Shown piece by piece: positions 34,141-42,851 of a DNA stretch of 64,000 bases. The stretch comes from Saccharopolyspora gloriosae. GTDB lineage: Bacteria > Actinomycetota > Actinomycetes > Mycobacteriales > Pseudonocardiaceae. Position numbers and translations under genes: made by a program. The stretch lies in assembly GCF_014203325.1 (NCBI RefSeq), contig NZ_JACHIV010000001.1, positions 2,233,501-2,297,500 on the forward strand, written 5' to 3'. Position 1 is the first letter of the stretch, and the number at the start of each line of letters is the position of its first letter. The notes below the pieces were generated by a model. It ran no database searches. It saw only the letters and a program-made list of their open reading frames with translations, and was not told where the DNA came from.

Positions 34141-35304
34141 TCAGAGTCTGCCCGCGAGGCGCCGGCGCCATCGGCCGAACGCGCGGGGGCGGTCGATGCC
34201 GAGCACTCCGACCGGAGCGCCCGCGCCGTCGACGTAGAGCGCGAGGAAGTCGCCGGAGTCGAGATCTCCTTCTTCCACTTGGATCGTGCAGTCCGCAGTG
34301 CGGTGTCCCGCGAACTGGATCTGGTGGCCGTACTGGTCGGACCAGAAGTAGGGGACCGCGTGGTGGGCGGGCGCGGCGTGCTCCCGGCCCAGCAGTGCCG
34401 CGACGGCCGCCGCGGGTTGCTGCAGCGCGTTCGTCCAGTGCTCCAGCCGCATGGATTCCGCGGTGTAGGCCCGGTGCGAGTTGGCGCAGTCGCCGACGGC
34501 CGCGACGCCGGGGACCTCGGTCAGGCCTCGTTCGTCGGTGAGAACGCCGTTGTGCAACGGGATTCCCGAGTCCGCCAGCCACTCGACGTTCGGTTGGGCG
34601 CCGATGCCGACCACCACCACGTCGGCGGGCAGTTCGCGCCCGTCTTCGAGCCGGACGGCCGTCACGCGGAACTCGCCGATCAGCTCGGCCAGACCGGCCC
34701 GCAAGTGCATCCGGACGCCGTTGCGGGCGTGCAGCCGGCCGCACACCGAGCCCATGTCGGTGCCGAGCGCTCGTTGCAGGGGAGCGGCCGCCGCTTCGAC
34801 GATGTCCACTTCGCAGCCGAGGCCGACCGCGGTCGAGGCGATCTCGGCTCCGATGAACCCGGCTCCGATGACGATCAGCCGCGCGCCGGGCACGAGTTCC
34901 TTGCGCAGTGCGCGGGCATCGTCGAGCGTGCGCAGGGTGTGCACGCCTTCGGGCACCGAGTCCGGCAGGGTGCGCGCCCGCGCTCCGGTGGCCAGCACGA
35001 CGCCGTCGGTGGTGATGCGCTCCCCGTCGTCGAGCAGGACCGCGCGCTCACCGGTGTCGAGGGCTTCGGCGGTGCGGCCCAGCCGCCACTCGACGCCCAG
35101 TCCGGAGTCATCCGGCTCGGTCAGGCCGATGTCGTCCTCGGAGGAGGTGCCCGCCAGGAATTCCTTGGACAGCGGCGGGCGGTCGTAGGGCGCGTGCTCC
35201 TCGTCGCCGATCACGACGATCCGCCCGTCGAAGCCCTGCTCCCGCAAGGAGCGGGCGGTCGTCAGGCCGGCCAGCGACGCCCCGACGATCGTGATGTCCC
35301 GCAA
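34141..35304 (-). CDS. FAD-dependent ferredoxin reductase of a Rieske oxygenase system
   Basis: The 387-residue flavoprotein resembles reductases of the BphA4/rubredoxin-reductase group, which pass electrons from NAD(P)H to a ferredoxin. It has the FAD dinucleotide motif IVGASLAGLTTARSLRE at the N terminus, the PYDRPPLSKEFL segment, the NAD motif VIGAGFIGAEIASTAVGLG near 147-165 and the late FAD motif VAAVGDCAN near 270. It starts at TTG 35304, directly after the TGA of the Rieske ferredoxin gene, with AAGGGG upstream. Together they should feed electrons to the oxygenase encoded at 38052-39197. Confidence 0.85.
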   Translation of the reverse strand: MRDITIVGASLAGLTTARSLREQGFDGRIVVIGDEEHAPYDRPPLSKEFLAGTSSEDDIGLTEPDDSGLGVEWRLGRTAEALDTGERAVLLDDGERITTDGVVLATGARARTLPDSVPEGVHTLRTLDDARALRKELVPGARLIVIGAGFIGAEIASTAVGLGCEVDIVEAAAAPLQRALGTDMGSVCGRLHARNGVRMHLRAGLAELIGEFRVTAVRLEDGRELPADVVVVGIGAQPNVEWLADSGIPLHNGVLTDERGLTEVPGVAAVGDCANSHRAYTAESMRLEHWTNALQQPAAAVAALLGREHAAPAHHAVPYFWSDQYGHQIQFAGHRTADCTIQVEEGDLDSGDFLALYVDGAGAPVGVLGIDRPRAFGRWRRRLAGRL

Positions 35305-35637
35305 TCAACTCACCCCTTCCACTGCCGCGTCGACCGACGTCGACTCGAGGACGTAGACCAGGCCGTCGTCGACGGACACCTGGTGGGTGCGGACGGGCTT
35401 CTTCGCCGGAGGTCCGCTGGGACGGCCCGTGCGCAGGTCGAAACAGGCGGCGTGCAAGGGACATTCGACCGCGCAGCCCTCCAGCCAGCCGTCGGACAGC
35501 GACGCGTCCTGGTGCGTGCAGGTGTCGTCGATCGCGAACAGTTCACCGTCCACGTTGAACACCGCGATGGGTGCCTCGCCCTGGACGCGGGCCGACTCCC
35601 CGGGAGGGAGGTCGGCGAGCTCACCTACGAAGATCAT
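35305..35637 (-). CDS. Rieske-type [2Fe-2S] ferredoxin
   Basis: The 110-residue protein is a soluble Rieske ferredoxin. Ligands are Cys and His in DTCTHQDASL and Cys and His in ECPLHAACFDL, the CxH and CxxH pairs of the family. It is the electron carrier between the downstream reductase and a Rieske oxygenase. The ATG at 35637 has AGGAGG 4 bp upstream. A GTTGC-N7-GCAAC palindrome upstream also occurs before the oxygenase gene, supporting the assignment as its partner. Confidence 0.88.
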   Translation of the reverse strand: MIFVGELADLPPGESARVQGEAPIAVFNVDGELFAIDDTCTHQDASLSDGWLEGCAVECPLHAACFDLRTGRPSGPPAKKPVRTHQVSVDDGLVYVLESTSVDAAVEGVS

Positions 35638-35749
35638 GTTGCCTCCTGTTGCAGATGGCGGAACCCGTAGTGCAATTCGCAACAGACAGAATGCGGCTCG
35701 CCCCCTTGGTCGTCAACGATGGAATTTCGGCCGCCGGCCCGCCCGTGAG

Positions 35750-35766
35750 GTTGCGTCCTGCGCAAC
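35750..35766. promoter_or_regulatory. GTTGC-N7-GCAAC palindrome before the ferredoxin-reductase genes
   Basis: GTTGCGTCCTGCGCAAC is a perfect GTTGC-N7-GCAAC site 113 bp before the ferredoxin start. A weaker copy (GTAGT-N7-GCAAC) lies at 35667-35683 near the expected transcription start. The same 17-bp architecture precedes the oxygenase gene at 39309-39325. Confidence 0.6.
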
Positions 35767-35935
35767 GCCTTCCGGTGCCGGTGACCGCTGGTCCGCTCGC
35801 GGGATCGCGCTCGGCCGGATGCTCTCGATGGAGCGTCGCCGCGCGGCCCGCCCGCGTTACCGGTGCGAGTATCCGCTTGCGGCACAGCGGATTCCGGTTC
35901 CGGCGGACTCCGGATCGACCCCCCGATCGGGGGCG

Positions 35936-35978
35936 TTGACCAGCCCCGGTCCCTGTCTTATCGTGCACAGATATATCA
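35936..35978 (+). promoter_or_regulatory. Promoter with GntR-type operator before the MHS transporter
   Basis: TTGACC (35936-35941), a 17-bp spacer and TATCGT (35959-35964) form a good promoter. AGATATATCA at 35969-35978 sits at the expected start site. The MHS ATG is 327 bp downstream, with structured element F lying in between in the leader. Confidence 0.72.
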
Positions 35979-36060
35979 ACCGTCGACCCCGCGATCAGGG
36001 TGCCGAAGCCGCTGATCTCCTGTACTTGAGCCTGCCGTTGCAGGTGAACGGCATTTCGTC

Positions 36061-36224
36061 GTTGTCTTGTCAGCGGCGGAGCCGCTAAGCAGTGACCAGC
36101 CAGAGCAAGAAGACCACCCGCGGGTTTTCAGCGGTTTCCTCGCGAGGACGGCTTTTTCCCTCGTGGCGGAGCCACTCGGGGAAAAGATCCCGCAGCGAGG
36201 AAGCAGCTGAGGTTCCGCCACCCG
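36061..36224 (-). repeat. Dispersed structured element, copy F
   Basis: Minus-strand orientation. The outer arms (CTCAGCTGCTTCCTCGC and GCGAGGAAACCGCTGAA) carry several mismatches, while the inner hairpin and hairpin III are intact. It lies between the operator-promoter and the ATG of the MHS gene, so it would be part of the mRNA leader in the antisense sense. Confidence 0.85.
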
Positions 36225-36304
36225 CACCGCTACGCAGGCCGAGTCCCAAGACACCTGAAGCGAAGCTGTTGCGGAGCGCTGCGGTTCGCATCGGGGGATA
36301 CCTC

Positions 36305-37738
36305 ATGACCGAGAAACCGAGACGTCGCAGGCGGAGCCTGACTCCTCCTGTCGTGCAAGAGGAACGCACCGTGCACCGGGCGGTCGCGGCGACCGCCGTC
36401 GGGAACGTCGCCGTGTGGTACGACTTCGGCATCTACTCCTACCTGGCCGCCGCCGTGCTGGACCGGGTCCTGTTCCCCGACGGCGGCCAGTGGGCCACCG
36501 CGTACACGCTCGCCGCGTTCGCCGCCGCGTTCCTGATGCGCCCGCTCGGCGGATTCGTGTTCGGGCGGCTCGGGGACCGGATCGGTCGCACGAAGGTGCT
36601 CTCGGCGACGATGCTGCTGATGGCGGTAGCGACGGTGCTGCTCGGCCTGGTCCCGAGCCACGGCGCGATCGGCCTCGCCGCCCCGCTGTTCGTGCTGCTC
36701 GTCCGGATGTTGCAGGGGTTCGCCGTCGGTGGCGAGTACACCGGCGCGCTCACCCTCATCGCCGAGTACGCCCCGGACCGGCGACGCGGATTCTTCGGCA
36801 GCTGGCTGGAATTCAGCACCCTGGCCGGGTACGCGCTGGGCGCCGGGGTGTGCGCCGCGGTGATCGCCGCCGTTCCGGAGGGCGACCTGCTGTCGTGGGG
36901 CTGGCGGCTGCCGTTCATGCTCGCGCTGCCGCTGGGCCTGACGGGCATCTACCTGCGGATGCGGTTGGAGGACACCCCGGCGTTCCGGCAGCTGATGGAG
37001 CGTTCCCCCGCGCTGAGCACGATGTCCGCGCGGCGCGCGCTGCAGATCGTCGTGGTGCACTACCGCTCCGCCGCGCTGGTCGCGACCGGCGTGATCGTCG
37101 CGTGGAACGTCACGAACTACGTGATGACCAACTACGTCCCCGCGTACCTGGCCGCGACGCTCCCGCGCTACGGCGCGGGCGGGAGCAGCCAGGCGGTGGC
37201 GGCCACCCTCCAGGTCGCCGTCATGGTCCTCATGCTGTGCGTGATCGTGTCCGTCGGCAGGCTCAGCGACCGCATCGGGCGCAAACCCGTGCTCATGGCG
37301 GGAAGCCTGTCGCTGATCTTCCTGGGCCTGCCCGCCGTGTGGCTGCTCCGCGAAGGACTGCTCGGGCAGGTCGCCGGGCTGCTGATCATGGGGATGTCGT
37401 TGGTGTGCTTCGCCGCGGTGTCGCCCTCGACGCTGCCCGCGCTGTTCCCCACGATGATCCGCTACAGCAGCCTCGCGGTGATCTTCAACCTGGCGGTCTC
37501 GCTGTTCGCCGGGACCGCGCCGACGATCATCGAGGCGGCCGTGACGGCCACCGGCAACCTCGACTGGCCCGGTTTCTACCTGGTCGGAGCGGGCGTGCTC
37601 GGCGTCATCAGCACCCACTTCCTCAAGGAGCAGGCGGGCCGCCCCCTCGACGGCGCAGCGCCGCTGACCTCCAGTGCGGAGCTCCCCTCCCCGCCGCTGT
37701 CCGACGAGGGCGTCCCGCTGGAACAACCCCGTCAGTGA
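36305..37738 (+). CDS. MHS family MFS transporter, probable betaine or related solute importer
   Basis: The 477-residue, 12-helix permease has MHS motifs: VAVWYDFGIYSYLAAAVL in TM1 near residues 38-55, RLGDRIGRTKVL after TM2, GFAVGGEYTGALTLIAEY in TM4 and RLSDRIGRKPVLM after TM8. ProP and related MHS proteins take up betaine and proline. Its promoter carries the GntR-type operator shared with the dimethylglycine and sarcosine genes, which favours glycine betaine or a catabolic relative as substrate. An in-frame extension upstream runs through structured element F and is rejected; GGGGA precedes the ATG at 36305. Confidence 0.85.
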   Translation: MTEKPRRRRRSLTPPVVQEERTVHRAVAATAVGNVAVWYDFGIYSYLAAAVLDRVLFPDGGQWATAYTLAAFAAAFLMRPLGGFVFGRLGDRIGRTKVLSATMLLMAVATVLLGLVPSHGAIGLAAPLFVLLVRMLQGFAVGGEYTGALTLIAEYAPDRRRGFFGSWLEFSTLAGYALGAGVCAAVIAAVPEGDLLSWGWRLPFMLALPLGLTGIYLRMRLEDTPAFRQLMERSPALSTMSARRALQIVVVHYRSAALVATGVIVAWNVTNYVMTNYVPAYLAATLPRYGAGGSSQAVAATLQVAVMVLMLCVIVSVGRLSDRIGRKPVLMAGSLSLIFLGLPAVWLLREGLLGQVAGLLIMGMSLVCFAAVSPSTLPALFPTMIRYSSLAVIFNLAVSLFAGTAPTIIEAAVTATGNLDWPGFYLVGAGVLGVISTHFLKEQAGRPLDGAAPLTSSAELPSPPLSDEGVPLEQPRQ

Positions 37739-37760
37739 GCCGCCCCTAGGCGTGCTGAGG

Positions 37761-37923
37761 TGGTCATTTGGCGGAACCTCAGCGTTCTTCTCGCTGCGGG
37801 ATCTTTTTCCCGAGTGGCTCCGCCACGAGGGAAAAAGCTGTCCTCGCGAGAAGAACGCTGAGAACCCGCGGCGGTGCCGGTTGCTTTGGTGGTCACTGCT
37901 CAGCGGCTCCGCCGCTGACAGGA
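37761..37923 (+). repeat. Dispersed structured element, copy G
   Basis: Outer stem identical to copy D (CTCAGCGTTCTTCTCGC / GCGAGAAGAACGCTGAG), with TTTTTCCC/GGGAAAAA inner hairpin and a TCC-loop hairpin III. It lies between the MHS gene and the end of the Rieske oxygenase gene. Confidence 0.88.
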
Positions 37924-38006
37924 TGGGGAATACGCGTCAGGAGAACGTGCGTGCTCTTCCCGTTCTGGGCGGGGTTTTTGTGGTGTGGATGGCTTTTCGC
38001 GCAGCG

Positions 38007-38036
38007 TGAGGCCCCGTGCGGACGTGTCCGCACGGG
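38007..38036 (-). terminator. Stem-loop terminator after the Rieske oxygenase
   Basis: GGCCCCGTGCGGAC and GTCCGCACGGGGCC form a perfect 14-bp stem with a 2-base centre, 15 bp after the oxygenase stop on the minus strand. Confidence 0.75.
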
Positions 38037-38051
38037 GCCGGTGCGCGGGGG

Positions 38052-39197
38052 TCAGCCGACTCGGGCGCGGACCCAGTCGTGGAACTCCTCGATGTGGTGC
38101 TCGCTGGGGACCAGCACGCCGCCGCTCTTGTAGGACCGGGAGTCCATCGCCAGCTGGCAGCGCTCGCAGGCGTCGAAGTCCTGCTTGTTGACCCGGTGGA
38201 ACAGCTCCACCGAGCGCTCGATGTCGACGCCGGAGTCCACGACCTCCGGCAGGTACAGCCAGTCGCACCGCACGATGGTCCGGTCCACGGCGATCGGGAA
38301 CATGCGGTGGAATACCACGTGGTCGGGCACCAGGTTGATGAAGACCTGCGGGCGGACCGTGATGGCGTAGTAGCGGCGGTCCTGCTCCTCGTTGACGCCG
38401 GGGAGCCGCTCGACGCCCTCCGAGCCGTCGACGGTGAACCCCTGGATGTTCTCGCCGAATTCCGCGCCGTGGCCCACGAAGTACTGCGCGGCGAGGCCGT
38501 CGGCGAACTCCGGCAGCACCTCGGTCAGCTCCGGGTGGATCGTCGCGCAGTGGTAGCACTCCATGAAGTTCTCGACGATCTGCTTCCAGTTCGCCTTCAC
38601 GTCGTACTCGATGCGCCTGCCGAGCTTGAGGTCGGCGACCTGGTAGCCGACGATCGCGTCCGGCGTGCCCAGGCGGTTGGTGACGTCGTTGATGACGGTG
38701 TCCTCGAACGACGGCGGGTCCTCGGCCAGGCACAACCACACGTAGCCGAGCCACTCGCGGACGTGCACCCGGTGCAGCCCGTACTCTGCGCGGTCGATGT
38801 CGGGCATCGCGGTGAGGTTCGGCGCGGCGATCAGCTTGCCGTCCAAGGCGTACGTCCAGGCGTGGTACGGACATTGGAACGACCGCCGCACCTCGCCCTG
38901 CTCTTCGGTGCACAACCGGGCCCCGCGGTGCCGGCACACGTTGAGGTGCGCGTTGACGCCGCCGTCGCGCCCTCGGACGACGATGACGCTCTCCCGGCCG
39001 ATCTGCACGGTCTCGTACTGGCCGGGCCGGGCCAGGTCGGCGCTGAGCACGGAGCAGAACCAGCCCGCCTCGAAGATCGAGTCCTGTTCGGCGCGGAAGA
39101 TCTCGGGATCGGTGTAGTAGTGGCCCGCGAGTGTTTCCCGCAGGCTCGCGGGGAGTCCTTGCTCCTCAACGGATGCGGAGAGCTCACCGGTCGTCAT
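38052..39197 (-). CDS. Rieske non-heme iron oxygenase, probable glycine betaine monooxygenase (GbcA-like)
   Basis: The 381-residue oxygenase alpha subunit has Rieske ligands Cys88/His90 (NVCRHRG) and Cys109/His112 (QCPYHAW) and a catalytic iron site in NWKQIVENFMECYHC with His216 and His221; Glu213 precedes them. This architecture is like GbcA, carnitine and stachydrine oxygenases, which hydroxylate N-methyl groups and release formaldehyde. Context with dimethylglycine oxidase and sarcosine oxidase makes glycine betaine the best substrate. ATG at 39197 has AAGGAG 7 bp upstream. Electron donors are probably the Rieske ferredoxin and reductase at 34141-35637, not a GbcB-type reductase. Confidence 0.82.
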   Translation of the reverse strand: MTTGELSASVEEQGLPASLRETLAGHYYTDPEIFRAEQDSIFEAGWFCSVLSADLARPGQYETVQIGRESVIVVRGRDGGVNAHLNVCRHRGARLCTEEQGEVRRSFQCPYHAWTYALDGKLIAAPNLTAMPDIDRAEYGLHRVHVREWLGYVWLCLAEDPPSFEDTVINDVTNRLGTPDAIVGYQVADLKLGRRIEYDVKANWKQIVENFMECYHCATIHPELTEVLPEFADGLAAQYFVGHGAEFGENIQGFTVDGSEGVERLPGVNEEQDRRYYAITVRPQVFINLVPDHVVFHRMFPIAVDRTIVRCDWLYLPEVVDSGVDIERSVELFHRVNKQDFDACERCQLAMDSRSYKSGGVLVPSEHHIEEFHDWVRARVG

Positions 39198-39308
39198 GGA
39201 AGTGCTCCTTGCTCGAGAGGACGGATTCGCGTCAAGGCGCTCCGGACGAGCGCTCGGCGAGGTGGGGCCGTGGCTCCCCGGAGGGAGCAGGTGAGCAGGA
39301 TCAAGAGA

Positions 39309-39375
39309 GTTGCGCACAGTGCAACCCGGTGCGCGATGCGCTACACATAGCAGCGCGCCGGAAGCAGGATGTCAA
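39309..39375 (-). promoter_or_regulatory. Probable promoter and GTTGC-N7-GCAAC operator before the Rieske oxygenase
   Basis: On the minus strand TTGACA (39375-39370), a 17-bp spacer and TGCTAT (39352-39347) form a candidate promoter. GTTGCGCACAGTGCAAC at 39325-39309 follows it at about +15, a typical repressor position, and matches the palindrome before the ferredoxin genes. Confidence 0.6.
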
Positions 39376-39438
39376 GGGCCGCAGGAGGAATCGGCGGCAG
39401 CGGCGCCGATCCCCATCAGCGGGACGGGGCCGGGGCGA

Positions 39439-40287
39439 TCACTGGAAGACCACCGTGCTCTGCCCGTTCAGCAGCAGGCGCCGTTCGCAGTGCCAGCGCA
39501 CGGCGCGGGACAGCGCCAGCGCCTCGGCATCGCGGCCGACCGTCTGCAAGGCCTTCGGGTCGTGGGTGTGGTCGATGCGGATCACCTCCTGCTCGATGAT
39601 CGGTCCTTCGTCGAGTTCCGGGGTGACGTAGTGGGCGGTGGCCCCGACGAGCTTCACCCCGCGCCCGTATGCCTGGTGGTAGGGCTTCGCGCCCTTGAAC
39701 CCGGGCAGGAACGAGTGGTGGATGTTGATGGCCCTGCCGTGCAGGGCCTTGCAGGTCTGATCGGACAGGACCTGCATGTAGCGGGCCAGCACCACGAGCT
39801 CGGCGTCGTGCTCCTCCACGACCCGCAGCAGCCGGGCCTCCGCTTCGGGCTTGGTGTCGCGGGTGACTGGGATGTGGATGAACGGCAGGCCCGCGTTCTC
39901 GGCCATGGGGCGCAGGTCCTCGTGGTTGGACACCACCGCGACGATGTCGGCGCCGAGGCTGCCCGTGCGGCAGCGGTAGATCAGGTCGTTGAGGCAGTGC
40001 CCGAGCTTCGAGACCATCACCAGGATCCGCGCGTTGCGATCGGCCGCGAAGGCGAAGGTCATCTCGAAGTCGGCGGCGACCGGTTCGAAGCCGCGCGAGA
40101 TCTCCTCGATGTCGATCTCGTGCGCGGCGGTGACGTGGGTGCGCAGGAACAGCCTGCCGCGCACCGGGTCGTCGAACTGCTGGTGCTCCCCGATGTCGCA
40201 GCCGTGCTGGAAGAGGTACGAGCTGACGGCGTGCACGATGCCGCTGCGGTTGGGGCAGCTCAAGGTGAGCGTAAAAGAGCGGGTCAA
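39439..40287 (-). CDS. purU: Formyltetrahydrofolate deformylase
   Basis: The 282-residue enzyme hydrolyses 10-formyl-THF to formate and THF. An N-terminal ACT domain (TLTLSCPNRSGIVHAVSSYL) precedes a formyltransferase-type domain with the conserved Asn/His in NIHHSFLPGFKGA and Asp in ELDEGPII. GAGGAGG at 40299-40293 lies inside the longer frame that begins with ATG at 40308; it is ideally placed for the TTG at 40287, which I take as the start. In the island it would release folate C1 units as formate and keep THF free. A structured element separates it from sdaA upstream. Confidence 0.88.
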   Translation of the reverse strand: MTRSFTLTLSCPNRSGIVHAVSSYLFQHGCDIGEHQQFDDPVRGRLFLRTHVTAAHEIDIEEISRGFEPVAADFEMTFAFAADRNARILVMVSKLGHCLNDLIYRCRTGSLGADIVAVVSNHEDLRPMAENAGLPFIHIPVTRDTKPEAEARLLRVVEEHDAELVVLARYMQVLSDQTCKALHGRAINIHHSFLPGFKGAKPYHQAYGRGVKLVGATAHYVTPELDEGPIIEQEVIRIDHTHDPKALQTVGRDAEALALSRAVRWHCERRLLLNGQSTVVFQ

Positions 40288-40328
40288 CGGATCCTCCTCA
40301 AAGGTCATTGCAGTCGGCCTGCGTAGGG

Positions 40329-40497
40329 GTCGGGTGGCGGAACCTCAGCGTTCTTCTCGCTGCGGGATCTTTTTCCCGAGTGGCTCCGCCACGAGGGAAA
40401 AAGCTGTCCTCGCGAGAAGGACGCTGAGAACCCGCGGCGGTGCCGGTTGCTTTGGTGGTCGCTGCTCAGCGGCTTCGCCGCTGACAGGACAACGACC
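40329..40497 (+). repeat. Dispersed structured element, copy H
   Basis: Outer arms CTCAGCGTTCTTCTCGC and GCGAGAAGGACGCTGAG pair with a single T-G wobble where copies D and G have T-A. The TTTTTCCC hairpin and hairpin III are intact. It lies between sdaA and purU, antiparallel to both genes. Confidence 0.87.
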
Positions 40498-40537
40498 GCG
40501 AACACTGCTCACCTCGAACGACGAGGCGGGCGGGCCC

Positions 40538-41911
40538 TCAGCATTCGACGACGTTGAGCGCGAGGCCGCCGCGGGCGGTCTCCTTGTACTTGTCCTTCAT
40601 GTCCGCTCCGGTCTCTCGCATGGTCTTGATCGCCTTGTCCAGCGAGACGTGGTGCTTGCCGTCGCCGCGCACCGCCATCCGGGCCGCGGTGATCGCCTTG
40701 ATCGAGGCCACCGCGTTGCGCTCGATGCAGGGGATCTGCACGAGACCGCCGACGGGGTCGCAGGTGAGCCCGAGGTTGTGCTCGATGCCGATCTCGGCGG
40801 CGTTCTCCACCTGCTCCGGGGTGCCGCCGATGATCTCGGCGAGCCCGGCGGCGGCCATCGAGCAGGCCGACCCGACCTCGCCCTGGCAGCCGACCTCCGC
40901 CCCGGAGATCGAGGCGTTCTCCTTGAACAGCACGCCGATCGCGCCCGCGGTCAGCAGGAAGCGCACCGCCGCGTCGGCGGAGAACGACGGCAGGAACCGC
41001 TCGCCGTAGTGCAGGACCGCGGGCACGATCCCGGCGGCGCCGTTGGTCGGCGCGGTCACCACCCGGCCGCCCGCGGCGTTCTGCTCGTTCACCGCGAGGG
41101 CGTAGAGGGTGACCCACTCCATGGCGTGCAGCGCGTCGTGCTCGTCGGTGGTGGACTCCAGCCGTTCGCGCAGCTCGTTGGCGCGACGGCGCACCTTGAG
41201 CCCGCCGGGCAGGGTGCCGCTGGTGCGGGAACCCTGCTCGACGCACTGCCGCATCACCGACCAGATGTGCAGCAAGCCCTCGCGGACCTCCTGCTCGGTG
41301 CGCCAGGACAGCTCGTTGGCCAGCATGATGTCGCTGATCCGCAGGCCGGAGGCGAAGGCGTGCGCGAGCAGTTCCTGCCCGGTGCGGAACGGGTACGGAA
41401 CCGGCGTCTCGTCCTCCACCAGCACCGGCCGTCCCGCTTCGTCCTGGTCGAGCACGAAGCCGCCGCCCACCGAGTAGTACTCGCGGCGGTCGATGCGGAC
41501 GCCGTCCCCGTCGCGCGCCTCGAAGACCATGCCGTTGCTGTGGAAGTCGAGCCGGCCGGTGCGGTGCAGCACGATGTCGTCGGCGATCGAGAACGCGATC
41601 TTCTGCTCGCCGCCGAGGCTGATGCGGTGCTCCTCCCGGACAGTCCGCACCTCCGGTTCGGCGGCGACCGGGTCGACCAGGTGCGGCTGCTCCCCGGCGA
41701 GCCCGAGCACCACGGCGTCGACGCTGCCGTGGCCGTGCCCGGTCGCCCCGAGCGAGCCGAACAGCTCGCACCGGACGCCCGCGACGCGGGGGAGCTCGCC
41801 GGACCGGCGCAGGTGTTCGACGAACAGGTGGGCCGCCCGCATCGGGCCGACCGTGTGCGAGCTGGACGGGCCGATGCCGACCTTGAACAGCTCGAAGACC
41901 GAGAGGGTCAC
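40538..41911 (-). CDS. sdaA: L-serine ammonia-lyase, iron-sulfur dependent, single chain
   Basis: The 457-residue enzyme deaminates L-serine to pyruvate using a [4Fe-4S] cluster. The beta domain begins [20 protein letters not shown], and the alpha domain contains [20 protein letters not shown] and [16 protein letters not shown] with the cluster cysteines. Both domains are on one chain, as is usual in actinobacteria. GTG at 41911 has GGGAG 5 bp upstream. In this island it should drain serine made by GlyA from glycine and methylene-THF. It lies 67 bp after folD. Confidence 0.93.
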   Translation of the reverse strand: MTLSVFELFKVGIGPSSSHTVGPMRAAHLFVEHLRRSGELPRVAGVRCELFGSLGATGHGHGSVDAVVLGLAGEQPHLVDPVAAEPEVRTVREEHRISLGGEQKIAFSIADDIVLHRTGRLDFHSNGMVFEARDGDGVRIDRREYYSVGGGFVLDQDEAGRPVLVEDETPVPYPFRTGQELLAHAFASGLRISDIMLANELSWRTEQEVREGLLHIWSVMRQCVEQGSRTSGTLPGGLKVRRRANELRERLESTTDEHDALHAMEWVTLYALAVNEQNAAGGRVVTAPTNGAAGIVPAVLHYGERFLPSFSADAAVRFLLTAGAIGVLFKENASISGAEVGCQGEVGSACSMAAAGLAEIIGGTPEQVENAAEIGIEHNLGLTCDPVGGLVQIPCIERNAVASIKAITAARMAVRGDGKHHVSLDKAIKTMRETGADMKDKYKETARGGLALNVVEC

Positions 41912-41978
41912 GTGCGCTCCCAACCTGGTCGTGCGCGGACTCCTGCCCGCGGCGGTGCGGTGGCGGATCGGTGCGCCG

Positions 41979-42851
41979 TCACGTCGAGGCCCGTGCTGCC
42001 GCTGCCGCGGTGTGCCGGAGCAGCAGGGCCGTGGTGACGGGACCGACGCCGCCCGGTACCGGCGACAATCCGGCGACCCGGCCGGCGACGGCGGGTTCGT
42101 CGACGTCACCGACGAGTCCGCCGTCGGCGGTGGGGTTGGTGCCGACGTCGATGACGACCGAGCCTTCCCGCACGTGCGCGGCGCCGATCAAGCCGGGGCG
42201 TCCGACGGCGACCACCAGCACGTCGGCGCCGCTGGTGAACCTGGCGAGGTCGGCGGTGTGCCGGTGGCAGATCGTCACCGTCGCGTCCCGCCGCAGCAGC
42301 AGCTGCGCGGCGGGCTTGCCCACGACGTTGGAGCGGCCGACCACCACGCAGTCGCGCCCGGCCAGCGGGACCTCGTGGTGGTCGAGCAGTTCCAGCACCG
42401 CCGCGGCGGTGGCCGGGGCGAACGCGCGGGAACCGGCGGCGAGCAGGCCCAGCGACACCGGGTTCGCGCCGTCGACGTCCTTGTCCGGCGCGATCGCCGA
42501 CGCGAGCTCCTCGAAGCGCGCCCCGGCGGGCAGCGGGGTCTGCAGGATGATCCCGTGCACCGAGTCGTCGGCGCTGAGCGAGTCCAGCGCGTCGCGGACC
42601 TGAGCGGGGGAGCAGTCGGCTCCGAGGTCGACGACTTCGCAGTCGATGTTCGCCTTGGCGGCGGTCTTGGCGATGGAGCGCACGTACCAGGCGCTGGACT
42701 CGTCGTCGGTGGCGACGACGACCGCCAGCTTGGGAGTGCGGCCGCGCTGGGACAGCTCGGCGGCGGTGGCAGCGACCTCGGCGCGGATCGCGCGGGCGAG
42801 GCCGGTGCCGTCGAGGGCGAGGGTGGCGGATTCTCGTTCGGCGGTGGTCAT
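41979..42851 (-). CDS. folD: FolD-type methylenetetrahydrofolate dehydrogenase lacking the cyclohydrolase lysine
   Basis: The 290-residue protein is a FolD homologue with ILQTPLPAG near 106-114, DKDVDGANP near 129 and the NADP motif [11 protein letters not shown]. The usual catalytic lysine of the YVxxK motif (Lys54 in E. coli, Lys56 in human) is Ile60 here (YVRSI). That residue is needed for cyclohydrolase activity and not for dehydrogenase activity in studied FolD proteins, so this enzyme probably oxidises methylene-THF to methenyl-THF but hydrolyses it poorly. It overlaps by 4 bp with a gene of the cyclodeaminase/cyclohydrolase family that could do the missing step. Confidence 0.88.
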   Translation of the reverse strand: MTTAERESATLALDGTGLARAIRAEVAATAAELSQRGRTPKLAVVVATDDESSAWYVRSIAKTAAKANIDCEVVDLGADCSPAQVRDALDSLSADDSVHGIILQTPLPAGARFEELASAIAPDKDVDGANPVSLGLLAAGSRAFAPATAAAVLELLDHHEVPLAGRDCVVVGRSNVVGKPAAQLLLRRDATVTICHRHTADLARFTSGADVLVVAVGRPGLIGAAHVREGSVVIDVGTNPTADGGLVGDVDEPAVAGRVAGLSPVPGGVGPVTTALLLRHTAAAAARAST

